NCBI GenBank assembly: GCA_905234205.1
Contig: CAJOGG010000215.1
Location: forward strand, 1-5,486
Source: an uncultured Synergistales bacterium
Lineage (GTDB): Bacteria > Synergistota > Synergistia > Synergistales > Aminobacteriaceae
Length of the DNA: 5,486 nucleotides
Direction of reading: 5' to 3'
The position numbers and the translations under genes are program-made. The notes under the pieces were generated by a model. That model did no database searches. It was not told where the DNA came from and was given only the letters and a program-made list of their open reading frames with translations. This document shows positions 1 to 5,486 of the stretch, piece after piece. Positions within the stretch are counted from its first letter, which is position 1; each line of letters opens with the position of its first letter.

Positions 1-950
1 TTGCAAGGATACGAGTCAAATTCTTCTGACCAAGCGCGCTGGATTTCTGCACTTCCGAACCATTCGGCGAATTTCTTAACGTGTTCAGTTTGTTCGGGAG
101 TCCTGTTTTTGTTGTCAAGAACTCCGATATATTCAGCTATGTAATAAGTACCGTCGTCAATGTCAACTAATGCCCAGTTCTCCGGCTCAAGTGTTCCCTT
201 CAAAGGAGTCTTTGAGGATTGTGCAGCCGCGTCAATATTTCCGTAGAGCGATGAGGAATAGAACGTTGATACTTGTACGTCGCCACGGTTGAGAGGGTCA
301 AAGCCGTAAGAATCTCCCGTGAAGTTTCCGTTAGCGCAATATGCCCACAAAGTTTTCCAGCCCTCAATCGAAATTCCGCCCGCCGGTGATTTTGGATCTG
401 TGAAGGCGTATAACATAGCGTTGTTGATGTTCATGTTGGTTGTGCCGCCGACTCGTCCTTGTCTGTACCATTTGTAGCCGCTTTTCACTAAGTCTGCCCA
501 ATGTTGGAAATGTAACGCTTTGCCATTCGTTCCAAGCTCGTCATTACGATAGAGCATGAGAATATTTTGAATGACTAATCCGTAAGCTTTACCGGGGTAT
601 TTGTATTCGCCGACCTTGTCAGCCCATGAAGGAATCCAATCAAGCACAGAGATATTCTCGTAAGCTCCATTGACTAACTGCGACCAACGAACTTCATTAA
701 GCCCAAAAATCACATCGCCGTCTTTGTTCTCGTTAGCAAGTTGGATCGCGCTGGTATCGCCTTTGTAGACTGTGGAGTCGTCCATGTTGATAATAAAGCC
801 CGCCGCCTTGGCCTCGTTCTTCAACCATGTAACACGCTCGCTGGAATTTGAGTTAGAGTAGATGCGAATCACATAATCCGACGCAAATGATGCCGCCGAA
901 AAACTCACAAGCATCACAGCAACAAGAAGAGCACATAAAACTTTCTTCAT
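1..950 (-). CDS. ABC transporter periplasmic substrate-binding protein, C-terminus cut by window edge
   Basis: Reading from the ATG at 950 down to the window edge gives 316 codons with no stop, so the gene is 3'-truncated by the window only. Residues 1-23 form a Sec signal peptide (MKK, a hydrophobic run, then SFA before S24). There is no lipobox, so the product should be a free periplasmic protein. The mature part opens with a strand of the type IRIYSNSNS, followed by GDVIFGLNEVRW around residue 80. This is the pattern of the iron(III)/thiamine/polyamine-type binding proteins (FutA/AfuA/ThiB-like, type 2 fold). The later part is rich in Trp, Tyr and Asp and includes an EYIGVLDNKNRTPEQ helix lead-in and a KKFAEWFGSAEIQ helix. 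It should deliver a small ligand to an inner-membrane ABC permease, but no permease or ATPase gene is visible here. The start is supported by AGGAGG at 962-967, 11 bases upstream. The general role is fairly sure; the ligand cannot be told. Confidence 0.85.
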   Translation of the reverse strand, partial: MKKVLCALLVAVMLVSFSAASFASDYVIRIYSNSNSSERVTWLKNEAKAAGFIINMDDSTVYKGDTSAIQLANENKDGDVIFGLNEVRWSQLVNGAYENISVLDWIPSWADKVGEYKYPGKAYGLVIQNILMLYRNDELGTNGKALHFQHWADLVKSGYKWYRQGRVGGTTNMNINNAMLYAFTDPKSPAGGISIEGWKTLWAYCANGNFTGDSYGFDPLNRGDVQVSTFYSSSLYGNIDAAAQSSKTPLKGTLEPENWALVDIDDGTYYIAEYIGVLDNKNRTPEQTEHVKKFAEWFGSAEIQRAWSEEFDSYPC

Positions 951-961
951 GATAATAAATG

Positions 962-967
962 CCTCCT
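962..967 (-). promoter_or_regulatory. Shine-Dalgarno site of the substrate-binding protein gene
   Basis: A perfect AGGAGG on the minus strand lies 11 bases before the ATG at 950. It fixes the start of the substrate-binding protein and predicts strong translation, as is usual for abundant periplasmic binding proteins. Confidence 0.7.
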
Positions 968-991
968 GAATAATAAAATTTGAGTGAGAAA

Positions 992-1019
992 ATTATATCT
1001 CATTATGCCATGTTTTCAG
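992..1019 (-). promoter_or_regulatory. Putative sigma70-type promoter for the substrate-binding protein gene
   Basis: On the minus strand a perfect -10 (TATAAT, 992-997) is preceded after 16 bases by CTGAAA (1014-1019), which matches four of six -35 consensus positions. The -35 box lies within the last codons of fumC. Transcription would begin near 985, leaving a short leader that contains the AGGAGG site. No hairpin terminator is visible between fumC and this gene, so read-through from fumC is also possible. This is prediction from sequence only. Confidence 0.4.
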
Positions 1020-2379
1020 GGTGGAATACCTCGTCGAATTTTTCAGCCGTCAAGAATCCAAGCTTCACGCAAGCTTCCTTCAATGACGTGTTATTCGCGT
1101 GAGCAAATTTTACGGTCTTGGCCGCGTTTTCGTAACCTATGTAGGGATTCAAAACTGTAGCTAGCATTAACGAGTTATAAAGGTTGTCGTGCATTTTCTC
1201 GCGATTAGGAGTTATTCCACGGGCGCAATTATCGTTGAATGAAATTATCGACTCTGACAAGAGTCTGACTGACTGCAAAAAGTTGTACGCTATCACCGGC
1301 ATGAACACGTTAAGCTGAAAATTTCCTTGGCTAGCCGCGAATCCTATAGCCGAGTCATTTCCCATAACCTGTACAGCTACCATAGTAACTTGTTCGCATT
1401 GTGTAGGGTTGACCTTTCCAGGCATTATAGAGCTACCAGGCTCGTTCTCGGGGATAAAGATTTCTCCAAGTCCGCAACGTGGGCCAGACGCAAGAAGGCG
1501 AATATCGTTAGCTATCTTCATCATATCGGCCGCTAAACTCTTCACAGCTCCATGAGCAAATACTAACTCGTCCATTGATGTAAGCGCGTGAAATTTATTC
1601 GGGGCAGTAACGAATTTTTCTCCCGTCAATCGCGAAATCTCGTCAGCAACTTTTTCAGCAAACCCCGCCGGCGCGTTTAACCCCGTCCCTACAGCCGTTC
1701 CACCTAGCGCAAGTTCTCGTAATGGATTTAGTGTTAGCTTGATTAATTCTTCGTCGCGTTCAAGTGAACTTCTCCAGCCGCTAATCTCCTGCGAAAAACT
1801 TATTGGCACAGCGTCCTGTAAATGAGTCCTACCACTTTTGACTATGCCCGCAAAATTTTCCTCAAGAGTCTTGAACGTAGCAATTAGAGTTTCAACCGCT
1901 GGGATTAATTTTTCCGTCAACGTCATAACCGCAGAAATATGCATAGCTGTTGGGAAAGTATCGTTTGATGATTGACTCATGTTGATGTCGTCGTTAGGGT
2001 GACAAAGTTTTTTGGCGGCTAATTCGTTTGCTCTGTTAGCTATGACTTCATTAGCGTTCATGTTGGATTGAGTCCCGCTGCCTGTCTGCCATACTACTAA
2101 CGGAAAATGTGATGCTAGTTCTCCGGAATTAACTTCATCACAAGCTTTCTCGATAAAGCTAAGTTTTTCGTGCGTGAGTCTGTCGGGCTTCAAAGCGTGA
2201 TTGACTCGTGCCGCAGCCTTCTTCAGAATCCCAAAAGCCTTGATAATTTCCGCGGGCATTGTCTCGAGTCCAACACCTATACGAAAATTTCCGCGGCTTC
2301 GTTCGGTTTGCGCTCCCCAATATTTATCAGCAGGGACTCTTACTTCTCCCATAGTATCGTGTTCAATTCTGTATTCCAT
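1003..2379 (-). CDS. fumC: Class II fumarate hydratase (fumarase C)
   Basis: The complete 458-residue product catalyses reversible hydration of fumarate to L-malate in the cytoplasm. It is the iron-independent, homotetrameric class II enzyme of the aspartase/fumarase superfamily. Visible motifs are WGAQTERS (21-28), SGTQSNMN (101-108), SSND (137-140) and GRTHLQDA (183-190). The last contains His186, equivalent to the His188 active-site residue of E. coli FumC. The superfamily signature GSSIMPGKVNPTQCE (315-329) contains Ser316, equivalent to catalytic Ser318, with Lys322 and Asn324. Length is close to that of E. coli FumC. The loop before HPNDDIN (about 121-126) is a few residues shorter than in E. 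coli, as I recall for gut anaerobes. Aspartase is less likely because the sequence follows FumC closely through the whole C-terminal part. The gene starts at the ATG at 2379 with only a weak, distant AGAGG upstream. It diverges from the copper ATPase gene and lies upstream of the binding-protein gene on the same strand. Confidence 0.96.
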   Translation of the reverse strand: MEYRIEHDTMGEVRVPADKYWGAQTERSRGNFRIGVGLETMPAEIIKAFGILKKAAARVNHALKPDRLTHEKLSFIEKACDEVNSGELASHFPLVVWQTGSGTQSNMNANEVIANRANELAAKKLCHPNDDINMSQSSNDTFPTAMHISAVMTLTEKLIPAVETLIATFKTLEENFAGIVKSGRTHLQDAVPISFSQEISGWRSSLERDEELIKLTLNPLRELALGGTAVGTGLNAPAGFAEKVADEISRLTGEKFVTAPNKFHALTSMDELVFAHGAVKSLAADMMKIANDIRLLASGPRCGLGEIFIPENEPGSSIMPGKVNPTQCEQVTMVAVQVMGNDSAIGFAASQGNFQLNVFMPVIAYNFLQSVRLLSESIISFNDNCARGITPNREKMHDNLYNSLMLATVLNPYIGYENAAKTVKFAHANNTSLKEACVKLGFLTAEKFDEVFHPENMA

Positions 2380-2401
2380 AATGATTAATTATCGCCTCTG
2401 A

Positions 2402-2430
2402 TTTATGATTTACGTTCACACCATTATAAT
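2402..2430 (+). promoter_or_regulatory. Putative promoter of the copA operon, sharing its -10 with fumC
   Basis: A perfect TATAAT (2425-2430) lies upstream of the copper ATPase. The hexamer 17 bases further upstream is TTTATG (2402-2407), a weak -35 with three of six matches. A weak -35 beside a strong -10 suits an activated promoter. However, I see neither the long spacer with dyad symmetry typical of MerR/CueR targets nor a CopY (TACAnnTGTA) or G/C-rich CsoR operator. Transcription would start near 2437. Confidence 0.4.
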
Positions 2431-2451
2431 TAACCGCAAATTCTTAGTTAA
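2423..2451 (-). promoter_or_regulatory. Putative sigma70-type promoter of fumC
   Basis: On the minus strand TTAACT (2446-2451, four of six -35 matches) is followed after exactly 17 bases by a perfect TATAAT (2423-2428). Transcription would begin near 2416, giving a leader of roughly 37 bases before the fumC ATG. This is the best-formed promoter in the window. The -10 lies inside the palindrome ATTATAAT shared with the opposite strand. Confidence 0.55.
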
Positions 2452-2468
2452 GGGTAGTGAAAAATTTT

Positions 2469-3038
2469 ATGCCTGATCAATATAACGTAACAGGTATGTC
2501 ATGCGCAGCTTGTAGTGCAAGAGTTGAACGCGTTGTCAAGAAATTACCTGGTGTAACGTCGTGCGCCGTGAGTCTGCTTACAAACTCCATGAGCGTTGAG
2601 GGAACAGCCACCAGTGAGGCAATTATAGCCGCAGTTGAGAAAGCCGGGTATGGTGCAAGCCTGAAAGTTCCAGAGAAAATTTCCGCCTCCGTCCCACATT
2701 CACAGGAAGAAAACGCCTTGGCCGATCATGAGACTCCGCTACTAAAGCGTAGATTGATAGCTTCGTTGGTGTTTCTTGTTGCTTTGATGTATTTCTCAAT
2801 GGGGCACATGTTGAATCTTCCTTTGCCTGAATTTTTCGTTGATAATCACGTAGCTATCGGCTTAGCCCAATTATTACTAGCGGCTATGATAATGGTGATT
2901 AATCAAAAATTTTTCGTGTCTGGCTTCTCGTCGTTGGTTCATCTTGCGCCCAACATGGATACTCTTGTAGCGATGGGTGCGTCTGCGTCGTTTGAGTGTT
3001 TATGTGTTATTCATGATGACTCGCGAACACGCTGGTAA
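2469..3038 (+). CDS. copA: N-terminal fragment of the CopA-like ATPase: HMA domain and first membrane helices
   Basis: This frame gives 189 residues from ATG 2469 (193 if GTG 2457 is used). It begins with a heavy-metal-associated domain of about 70 residues carrying GMSCAAC; the two copper-binding Cys codons are at 2502 and 2511. A charged linker follows, then helix 1 (about 2754-2813, IASLVFLVALMYFSMG), helix 2 (about 2847-2906, VAIGLAQLLLAAMIMVINQ) and the family motif APNMDTLVAMGASASF (2946-2993) at the start of helix 3. After Phe at 2991 the frame reads an unrelated 14-residue tail rich in Cys, Asp and Arg, and stops at 3036-3038. If expressed alone it could not pump. It would be a membrane-anchored metal-binding piece or would be degraded. 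It overlaps the downstream frame by about 60 bases. Confidence 0.75.
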   Translation: MPDQYNVTGMSCAACSARVERVVKKLPGVTSCAVSLLTNSMSVEGTATSEAIIAAVEKAGYGASLKVPEKISASVPHSQEENALADHETPLLKRRLIASLVFLVALMYFSMGHMLNLPLPEFFVDNHVAIGLAQLLLAAMIMVINQKFFVSGFSSLVHLAPNMDTLVAMGASASFECLCVIHDDSRTRW

Positions 3039-4689
3039 ATTCGCGATGACTGATTTCTATTTCGAGTCGGCCGGAATGATCCTCACGCTTATAACCGTCG
3101 GAAAAATGCTAGAGGCTCGCTCAAAGGGACGAACTACTGACGCGCTTAAAAGTTTGATGAAGTTGGCGCCAAAAACTGCTACAGTGATTCGAAACGGTCA
3201 AGAAGTTACAGTGCCGATTGAACAAGTTCAGAAGGGTAATATCTTTGTAGTGAGACCTGGCGAAAATATCCCGGTTGACGGAGTGATTATTGAGGGGACT
3301 AGCGCAATTAACGAGGCTGCATTAACTGGTGAAAGCATTCCCGTAGATAAAGCCCCCGGCGATTCAGTCTCTGCTGCTACGGTCAATCAATCTGGCTTCA
3401 TAAAGTGTGAGTTGTCGCAAATTATAAAAATGGTGAGTGATGCCGCTGCTACTAAAGCTCCTGTTGCGAAAATTGCTGACAAAGTTTGCGGAGTATTCGT
3501 GCCTGCCGTGATAGCTATAGCTGTTATCGTAGTGATAGGCTGGCTTGTTGCTGGAAAAAGTTTCGGGGTTGCTCTCTCGTACGGAATTGCCGTGCTTGTA
3601 ATAAGTTGCCCTTGTGCTCTTGGACTCGCTACACCTGTTGCTATTATGGTTGGAAATGGAATGGGCGCGAAGAACGGAATTTTATTCAAGACTGCTAGCT
3701 CCCTCGAACAAACAGGAAAAATCAACATAGCGGCTCTCGATAAGACTGGCACAATCACAAGCGGAGAACCTCAAGTTACTGACATAATCCCCGGGGAACA
3801 TTCAAGCAAGGAGGAGTTAATCTCGTTCGCATATTCCCTTGAAGCAAAAAGTGAACACCCACTCGCAAAAGCCATCGTGAATTACGCCAAGGCCAACAAC
3901 ATTCCAAGCTTTGACGTAAAGAACTTCCAAGCGTTGCCTGGAAATGGTTTGAGCGCATTGTTGTCAGATGACGAGATCGAATTAACGGGAGGAAGTCTGA
4001 AATTCATCAACGATAAATTCAACATTGACGAGAAATTTATAACCCAAGCACAGGAATTAGCTTCAAGCGGCAAGACTCCGTTGTTGTTCGTTGAGGGCAA
4101 AAAGTTGTTGGGGATAATAGCAGTAGCTGACGTGATTAAACCCGATAGTTCTCAAGCTATACACGAGCTTCAAGAGTTAGGAATAAGAGTAGTAATGCTC
4201 ACAGGTGATAACGAAAGAACGGCCAAGGCTATAGGCTCACAAGCTGGAGTTGATGAAGTTATCGCGGGGGTGATGCCTGATGGAAAAGAGAGCGTGATAC
4301 GAGAATTGCAAGCTAAAGGCAAAGTAGCAATGGTTGGTGACGGAATTAACGATGCGCCGGCTTTGACTCGTGCTGATATTGGAATAGCTATCGGGGCTGG
4401 AACTGATATAGCGATTGACGCGGCCGACGTTGTGTTAATGAAGAGCGATTTACTCGATGTACCTGCGGCAGTGAGATTGAGCCGTGCCACTTTACGCAAC
4501 ATTCATCAGAACTTATTCTGGGCATTCATTTATAATGTGATAGGCATTCCGTTAGCGGCGGGGCTTTATGGCTTGAAACTTGATCCAATGTTCGGAGCTG
4601 CGGCAATGAGTCTTTCAAGCTTCTGTGTAGTTACGAATGCTTTACGCTTAAATCTATTCAATATTTTTGGCAATGGAAGGGGTAAATAA
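2977..4689 (+). CDS. copA: C-terminal fragment of the CopA-like ATPase: actuator, CPC helix, catalytic core
   Basis: Homology in this frame begins at SVYVLFMM (about 2995), inside helix 3. The nominal GTG start at 2977 (570 codons) and the ATG at 3013 are both internal to the original gene, and neither has a convincing ribosome site. Seen in order: helix 4 with ESAGMILTLITVGKMLEARSKGRTTDAL; actuator motif TGES (3325-3336); helices 5 and 6 with CPC (3607-3615); phosphorylation motif DKTGTIT (3739-3759, phospho-Asp codon 3739); nucleotide-domain His-Pro (3856-3861); GDGINDAP (4336-4362); and two final helices with YN and MSLSS. Between GFIKCE (3394-3411) and LSQIIKMV (3412 on), the roughly nine residues that usually carry VGxDT are absent. 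This piece lacks the HMA domain and helices 1-2, so it is unlikely to be a working pump by itself. Confidence 0.75.
   Translation: MRLRRLSVYVLFMMTREHAGKFAMTDFYFESAGMILTLITVGKMLEARSKGRTTDALKSLMKLAPKTATVIRNGQEVTVPIEQVQKGNIFVVRPGENIPVDGVIIEGTSAINEAALTGESIPVDKAPGDSVSAATVNQSGFIKCELSQIIKMVSDAAATKAPVAKIADKVCGVFVPAVIAIAVIVVIGWLVAGKSFGVALSYGIAVLVISCPCALGLATPVAIMVGNGMGAKNGILFKTASSLEQTGKINIAALDKTGTITSGEPQVTDIIPGEHSSKEELISFAYSLEAKSEHPLAKAIVNYAKANNIPSFDVKNFQALPGNGLSALLSDDEIELTGGSLKFINDKFNIDEKFITQAQELASSGKTPLLFVEGKKLLGIIAVADVIKPDSSQAIHELQELGIRVVMLTGDNERTAKAIGSQAGVDEVIAGVMPDGKESVIRELQAKGKVAMVGDGINDAPALTRADIGIAIGAGTDIAIDAADVVLMKSDLLDVPAAVRLSRATLRNIHQNLFWAFIYNVIGIPLAAGLYGLKLDPMFGAAAMSLSSFCVVTNALRLNLFNIFGNGRGK
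4675..4682 (+). promoter_or_regulatory. Shine-Dalgarno site of the LprI-like gene, inside the end of copA
   Basis: The purine run GGAAGGGG overlaps the last codons of the ATPase and ends 10 bases before the ATG at 4693. With a 3-base gap between the two genes, this points to cotranscription and probable translational coupling. Confidence 0.6.
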
Positions 4690-4692
4690 ATC

Positions 4693-5472
4693 ATGAAACG
4701 TATATTAGCTTTAATGGCGTTGGTAATGTTGCTAGCGTCACCAGCGTTTGCTTTGAGTGACTCGGATTATCTCAAGTACAAGAAGAACGCAAAGTTCTAT
4801 CAAGCAGATAAGAAGCTCACTCAAGTATGGAACAGTTTGAAGAAGTCAATGCAACCAAAACATTTCGCTGAACTTCAACAGAATCAACGTTACTGGATAA
4901 AAACAGGCCGTGATGAAGTGGCAAGAGCTTACATTAAGAAGGGCTATTCGCGCGTCGAAGCTTATACACAGGCCACACTTGACAGAGTTGAAGCACTGCC
5001 GGGCTTGGCCGACGACATTAGAAACTCTTACAGTACAAAAACGCCCGCAAAGAAAACGACTCCAACACGCAAAACCATAAAGAAGCCAGAACCCGAACCA
5101 GAAGAGCCTGAAGACGATGACAACTACGGGGAAATCGAGGAAGACCGCTTTAAGGATTCAGATGGCCCCGAAGGAAATTACGTACGACACACTGCCGGGA
5201 GCAGAGGCGGATTCATGACGGTGTTAATCACTGATAAGGACGAAATGGAAGCGGAAATAACTATGAGTTTGCAGAAGCCCGAGGCAACTTGGAGCGCAAC
5301 AGGCTGGATAAATGATAACGTTATGGAAGCGTCCGACAAAGATTACAGCGATTGCCAAGCTACATTCACTTTCTCAAAAGGCAAAGTTGAAGTTGAGACG
5401 ACAGAATCTGAAGGCTGGGACACGATTTTAGGGCCGGGCAACAGACTCGATGGAACATATGTGAGGAATTAA
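4693..5472 (+). CDS. Secreted two-domain protein with N-terminal LprI-like (DUF1311-type) domain
   Basis: The 259-residue product has a Sec signal peptide (residues 1-20, ending SPAFA before L21) and no lipobox, so it should be periplasmic or secreted. Residues about 25-105 are helical and charged, and contain LTQVWNSLKK and LQQNQRYWIKTGRDEVA. These match the L..W..L and Q..W...RD pattern of the LprI/YecT-like family, named for a mycobacterial lysozyme inhibitor. This copy lacks the cysteines seen in many members. Residues 114-160 form a low-complexity linker, first Lys/Thr/Pro then Glu/Asp/Pro-rich. Residues 160-259 form a probable beta-rich domain that begins with GNYVR and ends with GTYVR; it has a single Cys (221) and I do not recognise the family. 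The start is well supported by GGAAGGGG 10 bases upstream. It follows the copper ATPase by three bases. A role in envelope protection is only a guess from family membership. Confidence 0.8.
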   Translation: MKRILALMALVMLLASPAFALSDSDYLKYKKNAKFYQADKKLTQVWNSLKKSMQPKHFAELQQNQRYWIKTGRDEVARAYIKKGYSRVEAYTQATLDRVEALPGLADDIRNSYSTKTPAKKTTPTRKTIKKPEPEPEEPEDDDNYGEIEEDRFKDSDGPEGNYVRHTAGSRGGFMTVLITDKDEMEAEITMSLQKPEATWSATGWINDNVMEASDKDYSDCQATFTFSKGKVEVETTESEGWDTILGPGNRLDGTYVRN

Positions 5473-5473
5473 C

Positions 5474-5486
5474 ATGCCGCCTGAAT
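5474..5486 (+). CDS. Start of a further gene, cut by the window edge
   Basis: An ATG one base after the stop of the LprI-like gene is preceded by GAGG (5463-5466) at a 7-base spacing. Only the codons for M-P-P-E and one extra base are visible, so nothing can be said about the product. The tight spacing suggests it continues the same operon. Confidence 0.4.

Larger units (their letters stand above)
2469..4689 (+). pseudogene. copA: Cu(I)-exporting P1B-type ATPase (CopA-like), disrupted by a frameshift
   Basis: The two reading frames together encode one CopA-type copper exporter, which uses ATP to pump Cu(I) out of the cytoplasm across the inner membrane. Part order is right for the family: metal-binding HMA domain, two helices, a third helix containing the frame change, then the actuator domain, CPC helix, phosphorylation/nucleotide domain and two last helices. 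Cu(I) selectivity is indicated by CPC (3607-3615), YN in the seventh helix (4531-4536) and MSLSS (4606-4620), the P1B-1 set. The frame moves by +1 (or -2, equivalent to a loss of five bases) near 2991-2998. Separately, about nine residues are missing in frame at 3411/3412. With two lesions but all catalytic motifs kept, recent inactivation or a sequence error are the main readings. ATG 2469 is preferred over GTG 2457 because the AAGGG at 2450-2454 is only two bases from the GTG and 14 from the ATG. Confidence 0.8.

Noticed and set aside
951..1002. Possible terminator between fumC and the binding-protein gene
   Set aside because: The gap is AT-rich but has no stem-loop followed by a T-run on the minus strand.
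1327..1536. Plus-strand open frame of 69 codons inside fumC
   Set aside because: It is antisense to the catalytic loop region of fumarase, with no family resemblance and no start signal.
2170..2401. Two short overlapping plus-strand open frames over the 5' end of fumC
   Set aside because: Both are antisense to conserved fumarase N-terminal codons and stop just before copA without any leader-peptide character.
2457..2468. GTG at 2457 as the start of the copper ATPase
   Set aside because: The only ribosome-like site (AAGGG, 2450-2454) is two bases away, too close to serve it. The in-frame ATG at 2469 also gives a more typical CopA N-terminus. The GTG is not excluded.
3387..3758. Minus-strand open frame of 123 codons inside the copper ATPase gene
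   Set aside because: It lies wholly opposite strongly conserved ATPase coding sequence (CPC and neighbouring helices), its product is low-complexity Ala/Thr/Ile/Pro, and no ribosome site is evident.
4170..4502. Minus-strand open frame of 110 codons opposite the GDGINDAP region
   Set aside because: It mirrors conserved catalytic-domain codons on the plus strand and resembles no protein family.
5473..5486. Similarity of the window's last bases to the minus-strand ribosome-site region at 959-971
   Set aside because: The match is short and imperfect, and is explained by an ordinary start codon at one place and a Shine-Dalgarno complement at the other; it is not a repeat element.

Overview
The window looks like ordinary chromosomal housekeeping and accessory DNA from a moderately AT-rich anaerobic bacterium. 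Two secreted proteins carry Sec signal peptides with AxA-type cleavage sites. The transporter binding protein has no lipobox, which fits a diderm with a periplasm better than a monoderm. The wording of the class II fumarase and of the copper ATPase resembles gut and rumen anaerobes (Firmicutes-like or Synergistetes-like). That placement is from memory of the families and is low confidence.

Layout: the left half (1-2379) is on the minus strand. Reading in the direction of transcription, it begins with a complete class II fumarate hydratase gene (fumC, 2379 to 1003). A 52-base gap follows, then an ABC-transporter substrate-binding protein gene (950 to the window edge) whose C-terminus is cut off. 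The right half is on the plus strand. It holds a Cu(I)-exporting P1B-type ATPase gene (copA-like, about 2469-4689). Three bases later comes a secreted LprI-like protein gene (4693-5472). At the very end is the probable start codon of a further gene (5474).

The ATPase gene is broken in this sequence. The reading frame changes inside the third membrane helix, near 2991-2998. A second, in-frame lesion near 3411/3412 removes about nine residues that are normally conserved (the VGxDT stretch). All other ATPase motifs are intact, so this is either a recently inactivated gene or a sequence/assembly error.

fumC and copA diverge from a 77-89 base intergenic region (its length depends on the copA start). 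An 8-base palindrome there (2423-2430) supplies a perfect TATAAT on both strands, so the two promoters may share one -10 element. The plus-strand genes are tightly packed (3-base and 1-base gaps, with good Shine-Dalgarno sequences), which suggests a copA-lprI-next gene operon. The substrate-binding gene may have its own promoter overlapping the end of fumC. I see no RNA genes, CRISPR array, insertion sequence or clear terminator, and no convincing new biological system.
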